From Nitzschia sp. DOCU1 (Eukaryota > Bacillariophyta > Bacillariophyceae > Bacillariales > Bacillariaceae): 64,000 nucleotides of DNA. Within the stretch, counting starts at the first letter, position 1, and every line of letters starts with the position of its first letter. The notes below the pieces were generated by a model. It was not told the DNA's origin. It searched no databases and saw only the letters and a program-made list of their open reading frames with translations. The stretch covers positions 2,102,977 through 2,166,976 of the forward strand of contig OX595996.1 of NCBI GenBank assembly GCA_951394045.1. The letters are read 5' to 3'. Positions 53,676-64,000 of this stretch are shown piece after piece. The position numbers and the translations under genes were made by a program.

Positions 53676-54478
53676 AACCTAGCCCACCACAATCGCCCGT
53701 TGCTATCTACGTCCTGCCTGCCTACTAGCTATTCTTCTTGCTGCTTTAATAGCATCCATTGAGTAGCCCCACAGCTGGGGACTCTGTTTGGTTTCTGCCG
53801 CAATGCTGCCGTTGCGCATGTCGAACGCCCAGCACCTCGCCGTGCTTTCACCACGTGTAGCCCCCCAGTCAGTTGCAGTGTTTTGCCTGGTTTTTGCCGC
53901 AATTCTTCCATTGCGCTCGATCGGCACGCAGCGTAACATATCACCTGGTTTCCGCCGCAATCCTTCTGTCGCGCTCGCCGAAGGCGCACCGCCATGTTTT
54001 TTCACCACATGTAGCCCCACAGTAGCAGAGGTTTGCCCGGTTTTTGCCGCCATTCTTTCAATGCGCAAATCAGCGCAAAGGAAGACTTGCGGCAAAAACA
54101 GTTCCACATGACGCAACTTTCTCCACCACGTGTAGCCTCGCCCACGCAAAGCAGCTGGTCATTCTGGCATCGGGTCATTAGGACCCGCCCTGGTGCTTGA
54201 TACCAACCAGCGGCTGCGGGTAAAGTCGCCCATAAAAAGCAACGGCGGGAAGGCGCGGTTGCATTTCAACCCCGGATGTGACAAATTTTCGTGATATCAA
54301 CCGTAGTGTCCCGTTTGCAAACGGGACACCACGCTCGATATCGCGCAAAATTGTCAAATCCGGGTTCCTAATCCCTCCGGGACCCTTTCCTCAAAGCACA
54401 AATTGACCATGGTGATGACATTGCGGTCCTCGAATCTGACGGCCTCCTTCAGTGGAACAAGCCTTGAGGAGGTTGCAA
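53676..54478. repeat. Element 3' block, copy 1 (about 0.8 kb direct repeat of 60894-61815)
   Basis: Starts AGCAAAACCTAGCCCACCAC just after the protease stop in both places and ends near CAAGCCTTGAGGAGGTTGC. Inside are repeats of GTTTTTGCCGC and CACGTGTAGCCCC, and a 99-bp near-palindrome. Copy 1 has one 158-bp subunit fewer than copy 2. No coding signal except a short DDIAVLESDGLLQWNKP reading at the end. Confidence 0.85.
54268..54366. repeat. 99-bp near-palindrome (hairpin) in 3' block, copy 1
   Basis: The arms AACCCCGGATGTGACAA... and ...TTGTCAAATCCGGGTT are inverted copies of each other, with centre CCCGTTTGCAAACGGG. A foldback structure of about 48-bp arms with few mismatches. It could be a MITE-like foldback element, a 3'-end processing structure or an element terminus. 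Confidence 0.85.
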
Positions 54479-54479
54479 C

Positions 54480-54638
54480 ATGGACTGGCTGGAGGAACTA
54501 GCAGCCGATCAGGATCTTAATCAACTCGCCAGGCTTCTCAACACGCCCCACAGGAAGAACAAGAAGTTCCTGGAGGATGGCCGAGACGATCTCGATGGCG
54601 ACGAAGATGACGCCCCAGACTTTGATGACGATGGCTAG
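54480..54638 (+). CDS. Short acidic ORF at the edge of the 3' block (52 aa)
   Basis: Begins MDWLEELAADQDLNQLARLL, has a basic patch (HRKNKKF) and ends in an Asp-rich tail before TAG. It looks like a genuine C-terminal or short peptide by composition, but there is no homologue or paralog in the window: the second 3' block diverges just before this ATG. It may be the 3' exon of a host gene interrupted by the element. Confidence 0.35.
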   Translation: MDWLEELAADQDLNQLARLLNTPHRKNKKFLEDGRDDLDGDEDDAPDFDDDG

Positions 54639-55278
54639 GGCTATTGCACCGTCTCTCCCCCCAACACTACTGCACATCGGGCTTCTACTACTACCGGCGT
54701 GTCGCTCCAGGACGCTGACCCGGCGACCCCCAAGAGCTCCAATCGGTGAAATGCGAAAGTGGTTCTCACCAAATTGGATTCATGCCGTTGGTGCTCGAGT
54801 CGGAACGAACCGCTTGGGAAGCATATTCTGTTCAAAATTTCGATTCCACCTTTTCTACCTCGGACGAGCTTCGGCGGAATATATTTGGCGCTACACTTCA
54901 ATCGGCGAAATGTTAACAAGGCATTCCCCGAATAGTACCAAGATTCCAGTTGCTCGCTTGTGTGCTGCCATGGGGCACATTTATGCGCAAGCAGAACAAT
55001 GGATTGATGCTAGAGATGCGTATCTAGATGCCTGTCAATGGTATCGTATGGAACGACAACGGCAACAAGGACTGTGTAAAGCATCTGAATACGACGATGA
55101 TGCACTAACGGCCGCCATTCTGACCTGTCAACAAGAATTGTCTGATGTGGAGAAAGATTTGGAAGAGATTATGACTCATCGTCTGGTTGTCGCAGCACCC
55201 GTTGCTTCGCCTTTGTTCGCATCACTCGTAGCGCCACCACGAATGCCACGATCGCTACTACAAGCCAAGCCATGGTAG
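54577..55278 (+). CDS. TPR-like protein fragment
   Basis: The ORF covers 233 codons, but only the part from about 54940 reads as folded protein: RLCAAMGHIYAQAEQWIDAR, DAYLDACQWYRMERQRQQG, ALTAAILTCQQELSDVEKDL. This is an alpha-helical hairpin pattern like a tetratricopeptide repeat. The upstream third is in a composition unlike coding sequence and overlaps the 54480 ORF in another frame, so the true 5' end is missing or lies in unrecognised exons. Probably the 3' remnant of a host gene whose front was displaced by the repeat block. Partner or pathway not identifiable. Confidence 0.4.
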   Translation: MAETISMATKMTPQTLMTMARAIAPSLPPTLLHIGLLLLPACRSRTLTRRPPRAPIGEMRKWFSPNWIHAVGARVGTNRLGSIFCSKFRFHLFYLGRASAEYIWRYTSIGEMLTRHSPNSTKIPVARLCAAMGHIYAQAEQWIDARDAYLDACQWYRMERQRQQGLCKASEYDDDALTAAILTCQQELSDVEKDLEEIMTHRLVVAAPVASPLFASLVAPPRMPRSLLQAKPW

Positions 55279-58200
55279 CTGAAGGCCCTGGGCTTGCTCA
55301 ATACAACAACAACAACTTTTATTTGAAAACTTTTTGCAGAATTCGGGGGCACGAGGGCTAGAGCTCTGCTACCCACACTAGACACTACCTTTTGAAAAGA
55401 ACTACACACGAGGTCAACAGCCAGCCTGCCCAGTCAACAATTACAACAAATACAGAATAAACTAAATCGTAGAATCAAATCAAATGCTAGAAAGATTTCT
55501 AGTAGTTAGTTATTTTCACGCCGATTTCTTGCTCCATCGATTGGGAACCATTCGTAACTCCGATAGCATTATTGTGTAGAAAGATGGTATCGTGGCCGAA
55601 CAAGGTACCCGAGGAGCTGCTTGGAAGGAATAGATGTATACAGAGAAGTGCACCATGCAACTCCATGCCAATACGCGAGGAAAGGCTAGCCAAGAATGCA
55701 TGACGGCCCGAAGAAAAGCGGAGATATACGACCGTATGTCTGTAGACAGACAACCAGTGGGAGCGTTTTTACGGCACCATCTAGATAGTACCATTGTAGT
55801 TGCCCCGCCGATTCCGCCTTGGCATCCATCCCTCTACCCACAAGGAAAGGAAAACGGTCCTCGATTACACGACCCTGAGCTCTTGGAGGCAGGAATAGCT
55901 TGAATAATCTCGTTTAGTTCAGCACGATCGGCTGGATCGTAGGACATGGACGCACACACAATCTTGTCGCCTTGGATAGCTTACGTGGCAGACTTCGGCA
56001 GCGGCCAAGGCGCCTCATCTTTTCCGATCAACGGACAATCCATTAGACAGCGCAAACTAAACTGTTTGCCGACGTGCTGGTGCTCATCTACCAGCAATGG
56101 GAAAGCTGCACCCGAGTGTTCAATGGGCAAATTGCCGGGGGTTTGAGGTGAGAGCGCCACGCGATTGAGGCCTTTGCGTTGGATTTCACAATAGTGGCCT
56201 TCGAATTCTCGAAGCGTCACAACGCTCGGACCCGTCGCAATAAAAAAGGAACTACCAATGGCCCTTGTCGCAAAAGTTTCTTGGAGTCAACCATAACACG
56301 ATGACATTTGACGTCGACAAAAGCCGGGGGCTTCTGCCACACCTTTTCTGGCCGCTTTACAAATCCCTGATTCCTTGGCGGCCAGTGGTTCGCCACGATT
56401 GCAAATCTCTACCATCCCAGACCTGATAGTATCTACGCCATTAGCCCATTTGTATTGGAAGCGCAGCCGAATGACCAAAACTGGGGACAGTGTATCGGGC
56501 ACATTCTCCTTGTCTTCGTCCGACTTGCAAGGAAACGTTGCCCGGACGGAAACAACGATGACACGCACCCATTCGCCTTCGCGATTTCCACAGGCGCGGG
56601 TATTGTAATGATGGTGCTCCTCCTCCAAAGAGATATCGGTTTGTTCATCATCGTCAGCAACATCTCTCGGATGTTAGTTCCTTGCTTCCAATCAATGACA
56701 CGCTCCTCAAACTCCAGCATACCCATATGTTTGTAGCGGGGGGCTTCGGATTCGCCAAGTTTGCTCCTCCACCGAATCGCCCCCCCCCCCCCCCTCTTTG
56801 GCAACGTGCTTGTTTCGTTCCAAGGTCTTAGGCAGGCGGGCCTTTTCTTCTTCTTTGTGCTTCTACTAGCTTTTCTTGGCGAAATTCGCAGTCGATACAC
56901 TGGCTTCTAGTTCCCTAATCGCCTTGACCTTGCTGTAGGGTATGGGTGGACGACTTCGCTTCTTTATAGCCTGTGGCTCATTCTGGGTAGTCTTGAGACA
57001 CTTTTCGCCTTGACCATTCTTCTTTTTCTTGGCCTTCTTGTCAGAGGCTGATGTTGGGTAGACACATCGTCTGTACCAGTGTTCTTCGTCTTCACCCGGA
57101 GAGTCTTCTTTGGATGCAGCATCGTCGTCGTCCTCTTCGTCGTCTCCATCTCGTTTGCGTTTGGCAGACTCTTCCTTTCTGGTCTGTCGACAATTTTCCA
57201 CGGATGGACTCGACGTGGAAGAATCATGAGATGCCATTTCCAATTTTTTACTAGACAAATACGACAAAGAATACGACTGGGGCCAATGACTTTCTTTAGC
57301 GTGCGCGGGAATTCGTCGTCCTCGTCCTCTTCTGCTTCGTCCTTTTCAAGTCATCATCGCCCGGGTGGCAGGAAGGAAAATGAAACCATCCTTCCCACGA
57401 TTCACACTGTTTCGTTGCATTCAAAACAAACGCTCTTCTTTGGCTTCTTCTGTTGCGCCCATTTTTTCCTTGTATGCCTTTTTCGTTGATGACTTTTTCT
57501 TGCTCGACGCTGGAGTGGTAGCAGTTTTGCTACTATCGGCACTGGAGTTCTTGCCTTCGATGAAAAACGTCGTCCCAAATACCAGGGATCGTCATCTTTT
57601 TCAAGAGAGTCTCGACTTGATCCCTTGGGGACACAACCATTGCAACAGAAAACATCCCCAGCACCACCACAAAGTTGGCAATAACACGTGCTTCCATCAT
57701 GACCCAATGACTAAGAGGAAGGAACAAGGACTGGAGCTGGGGCTTCTCCCTTTGTTACACTGCGGGATCGACGACGTGAGGCAATACTTGTAAACAAGGG
57801 ACTCGATTGGGACAAGGGCTCAACAATCGGCCTCCCATTTCAATTGTGACTTTCATCGTCGATGGTTTTCCTTTACTTTTGCGTCTCCTCCTTCCACCTT
57901 TGCCACTAGATTAGCCATTTTGATGGCAGTGCTAAGAGAAGTCGACCTTGGAGATTCTCGCTGAGATCGGAGAGCACGTTCCGAAATGGAAGGCACCAGA
58001 GTGGGGGCTGAGGACAAGGCACATTCCTTGATGCTGCTTTTGGGCTCACTTTTCGGGGAGGGGGTTCCAGCGGTAGGTGAACTGGCAACGGCATAAGGAT
58101 CTGACTCCACTTGACCAGGAATGGACCTAGACGTCGGCAATCCTTTTCCTCGCCGCTTAGCAATACCGATCCAAACCCTCCTTGTCTGGATTAGATCCTT

Positions 58201-58690
58201 TGACTCCGGTCCCACATAGGGAGGCGTTGTCCGCGCCGTACGTAACCGCAGTTGGATCATTCGCGCAAGTATTCTTCTGTTTCTGCCATTACACATACAT
58301 TCATCAAGACATTGTCCTCCATTTCCTCGATTGACGTTGCAACAACAAGAGCAACAATATGGATTAAAGCCATCCTCGTCGGGGCGAGAACCTATCGTCA
58401 AACCATTTTTCGGATATCTAGCGAGCACCTGCAAATTTTGATGTGCGCGAAGCCCAAAGATTCCGGAGAATCTTCTGGCGGAGGTGCTCGAGGCCGGCCG
58501 TTAAGTACAAAATTGCCCCCTTCGGGCGAACACAACCGAACCCGAGCGTTTGCCCACATTTTCTGCTCATCAAGGTAACTGCGAACGATCATTAGATGTC
58601 CATCGGTTCATCGTCGTCTTGTTTCAACGACAGCACTTGTCTACGTTTCCGGCACTCAGTACCATGGCTTCGGCCAACACCATAGACACA
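55279..58690 (-). pseudogene. Single-copy region with eroded minus-strand gene pieces (PHD-like Cys pattern)
   Basis: Between the two element copies, several minus-strand ORFs in different frames follow each other. 58434-57853 is Cys-rich then Ser/Pro-rich. 57707-57402 has CQLCGGAGDVFCCNGCVPKG, similar to the first half of a PHD finger. 57267-56866 is acidic/basic low complexity. 56900-56433 and 56628-56287 include EFEERVIDWKQGTNIREML. Order and strand are consistent with one broken nuclear-protein gene, but I cannot join them with clear splice sites. A C14 run lies at 56781-56794. The 55.3-55.9 kb part has nothing recognisable. Confidence 0.3.
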
Positions 58691-58925
58691 CGCTCTGCGC
58701 GTTACCTAGCGGCTGCAAAGCACAGTCTGTCTGCCTGGCAACAAAGAGTGCTCAAATTGTCTGTTCCGGCCGCCAAATGTGATGTGCACGCTCTGTGCGT
58801 TACCTAGCGGCTGCAAAGCACAGTCTGTCTGCCTGGCAACAAAGAGTGCTCAAATTGTCTGTTCCCGCCGCCAAATGTGATGTGCACGCTCTGCGCGTTA
58901 CCTAGCGGCTGCAAAGCACAGTCTC
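58690..58925. repeat. 98-bp tandem repeat in front of the Ulp1-like gene
   Basis: GTTACCTAGCGGCTGCAAAG starts at 58701, 58799 and 58897, exactly 98 bp apart. Same family as 49660-49880. It marks the left end of the second element copy; sequence to its left is unrelated. Confidence 0.9.
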
Positions 58926-59061
58926 TTTGTTGCTGTGTCAAGTCGGTTCCTGCCGCAAGGAAACAACCCCGCCACACCGCATCATTAGATACCTCACTAT
59001 TATATACCCTTTTGTGATTCCAGCAGCCCTTTTCTTTGCAATTCAACCCCCCACCAGCAAA

Positions 59062-60893
59062 ATGGGACGAGGAAAAAGAGATCCTCCATACGGCCACAGC
59101 CGTGGAGGAGTGCCCAAAAGACTGAAGTCTCACGATAACAGGTATGGTCCTGGGTCCCAAGGGGAGCAAGGGGACTAAGATCCCTACAATGGCAGGTGTG
59201 CTGTTGTTGGAGGCAGCCCTGGACATCGTGGGGGCGGTGGTGGCCGCGGCGGATGGTCCCCCGATCACCGGCGCGGTCGTGGGTATCCCAATAATGGGCG
59301 CGGTCGTGGGTATCCCAATATCGGGCACGGTCATCGAATCGAAGAAACACAGACCCTGAAAATGACGAGTTTGAGGCTCGGAGAAGGCTTCAGGAGGAGT
59401 TGCTTGACCTGACTACTCTCAAAGAGCGCTGGGAACGATTCCGGGCTTTATCCAAAGAGGAGCAGCTGGGTCTGTTTCTACCTGGATTGGAGAGCTACCC
59501 GAATCAGATGAGTCTTTCCTCCGTACCTACCCAGAATCCCCCAGAAAAATTGGCAGAACAAATGGAGCTTACCGTGAAAGAATTGCTTGCGGGGAAGGCA
59601 AACGATGATGATGCCTCTGACGATTTGGTTGAATCTGATGATGATAAATATTTTATGAAGGAAACCTATGAGGTAAAGGAAAACGAGGGTCAAGAAGATG
59701 AAAAGTTCATTCGTGGCCTTTTATATTTTCCACCTCTCTGGCTTGGATTTATGGTCAGTGCTCAAGAGAGGCAGAACAACCCGAATTACTGTTGGTGCCC
59801 ATGCTCGGGGTCTTCATTTGCGAGAAAGTGGAGAGCCTTTTGCAACATCAATGAACGTGACGATATCCTTGTGGACTTGTTCCGTTGCCCCAAGGGACAA
59901 CAAAACGTGAGTGATCCTTCTTGGCTCGTGTACCCACTTGTTGCTTGCGATGTGAATGAGATAGAGGTGGCTGGGAAGGGACTCAGTGAGGCTGCCGCGG
60001 CTACAGAGAAAGTGCTGGATCCATCACTTGGTTTGTCTGACGTTGATGTTCCACACCAACGCCGCCGACGTTACAGGGCTGTGATTCTTCAAAGTGACGT
60101 TTTGAGTCTCAAACCGAAAGCATGGGTCAAAGAGTCAGTGATAGATTTTTGGATGCTGTGGTACGTATGGGCGCTCGGCACTCAATGGTGTAGTTGGTGT
60201 CCCCGTGCATCTCAATCGATTCCATGCTATAGGATATCTCGAAACGACACGAGGTGGGTTGCCAAGCATCATTTCTTTTCCTCCTCTTTCTATACGCGGT
60301 TAGTAGAATATGGCCCGGAAGATGTTGCATCTTGGACGGCAAACAAGAGGTGGGAAATGGAGGTTTTTAAGAAGGTGCTCATTTTTGTTCCCACCGTCAG
60401 GGAGTCACACTGGTCTCTCTGTGTGATCGTCAATCCGGGTGCTCTTGTTGACGCGGGCACGAGGGAACATAAGCAGGATGACCCTCAGTCCTGTATGATC
60501 GTCATGGACTCGCTCCACAACTTTCATGACAGGGACCAGGTTGCAAGGGACATCCGCAAATGGCTAAACCACGAATTACAACGGAAGAACCAGGAGAAAA
60601 GGCAGCTATTTGTTGAGACTAACTTCCCACTCTTCAGTCCAGAAGGTAAGGGAATACATTAGGTGGTGGAATTGACCGTTGCTATGCTCCTACTGAACTT
60701 GCCCGTTTGCTTTTGGCGGTTCCCAGTGCCTCGTCAATATAACAACTACGACTGCGGCATTTTTGTTTGCAAGTACGCCTTCACAATCTATGAGTATATT
60801 CAATGCTTCAACTGGAAAGTTGCAAACAATTTCCACAAGACCATTGTGGACCTCGAATCAAAGGGGCGAGACGTAAATGGCATCCAAACATAA
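59062..60893 (+). pseudogene. Element gene with C48 (Ulp1/SENP-like) cysteine protease, N-terminus broken
   Basis: The N-terminal reading MGRGKRDPPYGHSRGG stops at TAA 59176-59178, where the U2 copy has TAC. After an internal deletion near 59335 the frame changes to the one open from about 59345. Then 59400-60645 plus exon 60727-60893 (81-nt intron, GTAAGG donor, CCCAG acceptor, phase 1) is intact. Domain order is a helical acidic region, CWCPC with RCPKG, VLDPSLGLSDVD and RRRRYRAVIL, then the protease. Protease landmarks are LKPKAWVKESVIDFW, the catalytic His in RESHWSLCVI, Asp in MIVMDSLHN, Gln in VPRQYNNYDCG (assembled across the intron) and Cys in that DCG. The triad is complete. The family removes SUMO or related modifiers. 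Whether it is expressed despite the broken front is unknown. Confidence 0.8.
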
Positions 60894-61815
60894 TGATAGC
60901 AAAACCTAGCCCACCACAATCGCCCACTGCTATCTACGCCCTGCCTACCTACTAGCTATTCTTCTTGCTGCTTTAATAGCATCCATTGAGTAGCCCCACA
61001 GCTGCCGTTGCGCATGTCGAACGTGCAGCACCTCGCCGTGCTTTCACGACGTGTAGCCCCCCAGTCAGTTGCAGAGTTTTGCCTGGTTTTTGCCGCAATT
61101 CTTCCATTGCGCTCGATCGGCGCGCAGCGCAACATATCACCTGGTTTCCGCCGCAATGCTGCCGTTGCGCATGTCGAACGCACAGCACCTCGCCGTGCTT
61201 TCACGACGTGTAGCCCCCCAGTCAGTTGCAGAGTTTTGCCCGGTTTTTGCCGCCATTCTTCCATTGCGCTCGATCGGCGCGCAGCGCAACATTTCACCTG
61301 GTTTCCGCCGCAATCCTTCTGTGGCGCTCGCCGAACGCGCACCACCATGTTTTTTCACCACATGTAGCCCCACAGTAGCAGAGGTTCGCCCGGTTTTTGC
61401 CGCCATTCTTCCAATGCGCAAATCAGCGCAAAGGAAGACTTGCGGCAAAAACAGTTGCACATGACACAACTTTCTCCCCCACGTGTAGCCTCCCCCACGC
61501 AAAGCAGCTGGTCATTCTGGCATCGGGTCATTATGACCCGCCCTGGTGCTTGATACCAACCAGCGGCTGCGGGTAAAGTTGCCCATAAAAAGCAACGGCG
61601 GGAAGGCGCGGTTGCATTTCAACCCCGGATGTGACAAATTTTCGTGATATCAACCGTAGTGTCCCGTTTGCAAATGGGACACTACGCTCGATATCGCGCA
61701 AAATTGTCACATCCGGGGTTACCCTTTCCTCACAGCACAAATTGACCATGGTGATGACATTGCGGTCCTCGAATCTGACGGCCTCCTTCAGTGGAACAAG
61801 CCTTGAGGAGGTTGC
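60894..61815. repeat. Element 3' block, copy 2
   Basis: Direct repeat of 53676-54478, longer by a 158-bp internal tandem duplication (GCCGTTGCGCATGTCGAACG at 61003 and 61161). It ends at CAAGCCTTGAGGAGGTTGCT, 40 bases before the stop of the ABC transporter on the other strand. Confidence 0.87.
61621..61720. repeat. 100-bp near-palindrome (hairpin) in 3' block, copy 2
   Basis: Arms AACCCCGGATGTGACAA and TTGTCACATCCGGGGTT are perfect inverted copies at the ends. Inner arm parts (GATATC, GTAGTGTCCC/GGGACACTAC) also pair. The terminal bases pair better than in copy 1, where one C was lost. Confidence 0.88.
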
Positions 61816-61854
61816 TAGTTGGATGAGAGAGCACGGTCAAGAACTATCATACAT

Positions 61855-64000
61855 TTACCAGTAATGGTCGTTTGTGCCTAATTTGAGTTTCTTCACTTCG
61901 GCAGCATGCATGTTGAAGACTTGTTCCAAAGAGGTCTGACTGACTCCATAGTCATCCAAAAGGAGACGTTCCTTTTTCACTTCCAAACTGGCAAAGATAC
62001 TCGAAATCTTCACACCCTCCGAGTTGACTTCGTATCGGACCTTGGTATCCTGGCGCTCCCAGAAAATATTGGAGGCATACGAAGTTACGATGTACTCCGC
62101 AATCCTCAACTCTACGGTCGCAAAGGCGGCGAGAATACTCCCGTCGGTGAAGTCGCACTCTTGTGAATATTGTAACCAATGGGATTCTGGTCGTTGATGA
62201 CAGAAGATAGGTAGGTATCACCCGTCAATTCCTGCAGGGCCGCAACCGTCTGATCCAGATTGAAGAAAATGTCTTCCGTCTCTGGCACGACGCCCCCTTC
62301 TTCTGCAGTTTGCGCCCCGGAGCTATTCAAACGCCCTTGACCGAGCTTCAAAACTACCTCCACATAGTCAGGATCCGACCGTTCCACGAGCTTGCACTTC
62401 ATCTCTATCTGGTATCCTTTGCCGAATTTGTTCTTGAGATGCTGTGCCGATCCCAGAGCCCGGAGCCGCCCATATCGGGGACACAAGGCCTCGCATTCTT
62501 CCATGCTGTGCGTCGTCAAAATGATGCTGGTGCGTTCTTCAGGAGCGACGTTTCTCCCGGCAACCATGTTGCTTACCATTTCCCAAATCTCGCGTCGAGC
62601 CACGGGGTCCACTCCGGTCGAGCACTCATCCAAAAAGACGATTTGAGGATCACCAATGGTAGCACATGCAAGACTCAAACGACGCTTCATTCCTCCACTG
62701 TAGTTTGCGGCCAAGCGATTGCTGTCGGATTCCGAAAGACCTACTTGGGCAAGCTTGGCAGAAGTTGCCTCCTTGACGAATTCCCTGGGAATTCCCTTGA
62801 TCGTAGCGTAAAGCTCGACATGCTCTCTCCCGGTCATGTTGGCAAAGTGCGCATCGAACTGAGGACAGTATCCGACCCGACGACGGGTCTTTTCAGGCTC
62901 CCTTGATACGCTGTAGCCCGCCAGGGTCGCGTCGCCAGAAGTGGCGGGAAACTCGGCGGTCAGCATCTGCATAGTCGTCGTCTTTCCACTGCAAACACGA
63001 ACGCAAGATTGTAAAGGGTGAGAGACAGAGACTCATGGTGCCTCGAGCCAAAAACCGAGACTTCAAAACTTACGCCCCGTTCACGCCCAGTAAGCCAAAA
63101 ACTTGGCCAGGCGGGATACCCAGAGATAAATTATTGACTGCCTTCTTTCCGTTGTCGTACGTCTTCGACAATTTGTCGCACACAATAATGTCGTTATTGG
63201 CGCCGCCGCTGCCAACACGCTCCTCCTCCGCCAATACGTCGCTGTCCTCAGCTAGTTCCGTCGTGATGTCACGATCCGACGATTTCGGCCACGAGCACGT
63301 CAGGCACCAAGTGAACTTCTTCCAGGCCGAAACAATACTTGGATTAGTGCTCCAGATATCGATCTGGATAGCAAGAATGATACCCAGAGATAAATTATTG
63401 ACTGCCTTCTTTCCGTTGTCGTACGTCTTCGACAATTTGTCGCACACAATAATGTCGTTATTGGCGCCGCCGCTGCCAACACGCTCCTCCTCCGCCAATA
63501 CGTCGCTGTCCTCAGCTAGTTCCGTCGTGATGTCACGATCCGACGATTTCGGCCACGAGCACGTCAGGCACCAAGTGAACTTCTTCCAGGCCGAAACAAT
63601 ACTTGGATTAGTGCTCCAGATATCGATCTGGATAGCAAGAATGACGTAAACCACCGACTCCCACCCCAAAAAGACCACGTCGTACAGCAACACTTCCTTG
63701 CTCCAAACGGTCGTCAAGCCGGGGTACAAGAACTTCACAAAGTCGATGTAGAGAGCGTGTCCGAGGCAGAAGCAAGGATGGAAGGGCAGAATCCAAGACA
63801 GGATGTTGGCAATATCCACCAGATTTTGCTTGGGTTCGTATGGGTCTCCCCGGAGCAAGGTGAGAATAATGACTGTGACCGGCCCGCCCATTCCGATCAA
63901 AAATACAGAGATAATCGAGATGACGTTACAGGGGGCCGGCGATTTGAAGAGATAGGTCAGGTAGTACCTGTATCCAGCGGCAGCGGGCCCGTAAAGAACC
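61855..64000 (-). CDS. ABCA-type ABC transporter, 3' part (runs off the right edge)
   Basis: Minus strand; exons 64000-63074 (continuing outside) and 62988-61855, with an 85-nt intron splitting Walker A (LGVNGA|GKTT). Before it are membrane segments (VISIISVFLIGMGGPVTVII, YIDFVKFLYPG, SVVYVILAIQIDIW) and a linker. The nucleotide-binding domain has the Q-loop YCPQFDAHF, signature YSGGMKRRLSLA, Walker B IVFLDECSTGVDP (Cys replaces the usual Pro) and H-loop TTHSMEE. The C-terminal regulatory part ends QTSLEQVFNMHAAEVKK, typical of ABCA proteins. Two defects: a 264-bp in-frame exact duplication (63115-63642) repeating the linker and NBD start, and a one-base loss at about 62155 that shifts the frame between NIHKSA and DFTDGSILAAFA. 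Role: probable lipid or lipophilic substrate transport. Confidence 0.85.
63115..63642. repeat. 264-bp exact tandem duplication inside the ABC transporter
   Basis: GATACCCAGAGATAAATTAT starts at 63115 and 63379; the two 264-bp units agree at every position I compared. The length is 88 codons, so the frame is kept, repeating the segment from ILAIQIDIW to NNLSLG. Normal ABCA proteins have it once. Confidence 0.93.

Noticed and set aside
55634..55903. 89-codon plus-strand ORF
   Set aside because: No recognisable feature and an antisense ORF of equal quality; not called.

Overview
The window looks like nuclear DNA of a diatom, probably a pennate. The evidence is: GT-AG introns of about 75-140 nt in compact genes; a Ty1/copia-type element of the diatom layout (small leading ORF, then Gag-protease-integrase, then RT-RNase H); TTAGGG-type repeats; and typical eukaryotic families (SERCA-type Ca2+ ATPase, topoisomerase III beta, ABCA transporter, ShKT-prolyl 4-hydroxylase, GPI-type secreted proteins). 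The species cannot be fixed from the sequence alone.

Layout. 1-5023 is a 3'-truncated copia element. 5.04-5.48 kb is an inverted pseudogene copy of the 5' end of a large gene that lies at 9.8 kb. 6.66-8.64 kb is a seven-exon prolyl 4-hydroxylase. 9.81-15.18 kb is a two-exon secreted protein with eleven Cys-rich repeats. 15.9-22.5 kb holds a LysM/UBA-like protein, three paralogous small proteins with mitochondrial-type presequences, and two paralogous GPI-type secreted proteins. 23.4-27.1 kb is a P2A Ca2+ ATPase whose last short exon was recovered from a splice donor. 27.9-32.0 kb is a GT2 glycosyltransferase with an unusual repeat tail and two IQ motifs. 32.8-34.9 kb is a cationic amino acid transporter with a one-base frame break. 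35.2-38.9 kb is a four-exon topoisomerase III beta with RG-rich tails at both ends.

39.4-61.8 kb is a repeat-dominated accessory block. It starts with 86-bp and 182-bp tandem repeats and a TTAGGG motif. It continues with a tandem array of a roughly 4.25-kb unit: U1 40893-48241, U2 48242-52490, U3 partial from 52491. U1 is interrupted by a 5'-truncated RT/RNase H retroelement flanked by a 37-bp direct repeat; U2 and U3 preserve the empty site. The units and a separate copy at 58.7-61.8 kb carry pieces of one gene family: an RG-rich N-terminus, a Cys/His-rich region, acidic 33-residue repeats and a C48 (Ulp1/SENP-like) cysteine protease. Copies end in a shared 3' block with a 100-bp near-palindrome. 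54.5-58.7 kb between copies holds eroded host-like fragments (TPR-like, PHD-like). The window closes with a minus-strand ABCA-type transporter that runs off the right edge and carries a 264-bp in-frame tandem duplication and one frame break.

The host genes form no obvious pathway, although five encode secreted, surface or membrane proteins. The strongest candidate for something undescribed is the Ulp1-protease repeat family. Next are the tandem family of small presequence proteins, the IQ-motif glycosyltransferase and the 11-repeat secreted protein. Several frame breaks fall at homopolymer runs or exact duplications, so sequencing or assembly error must be weighed against true decay.
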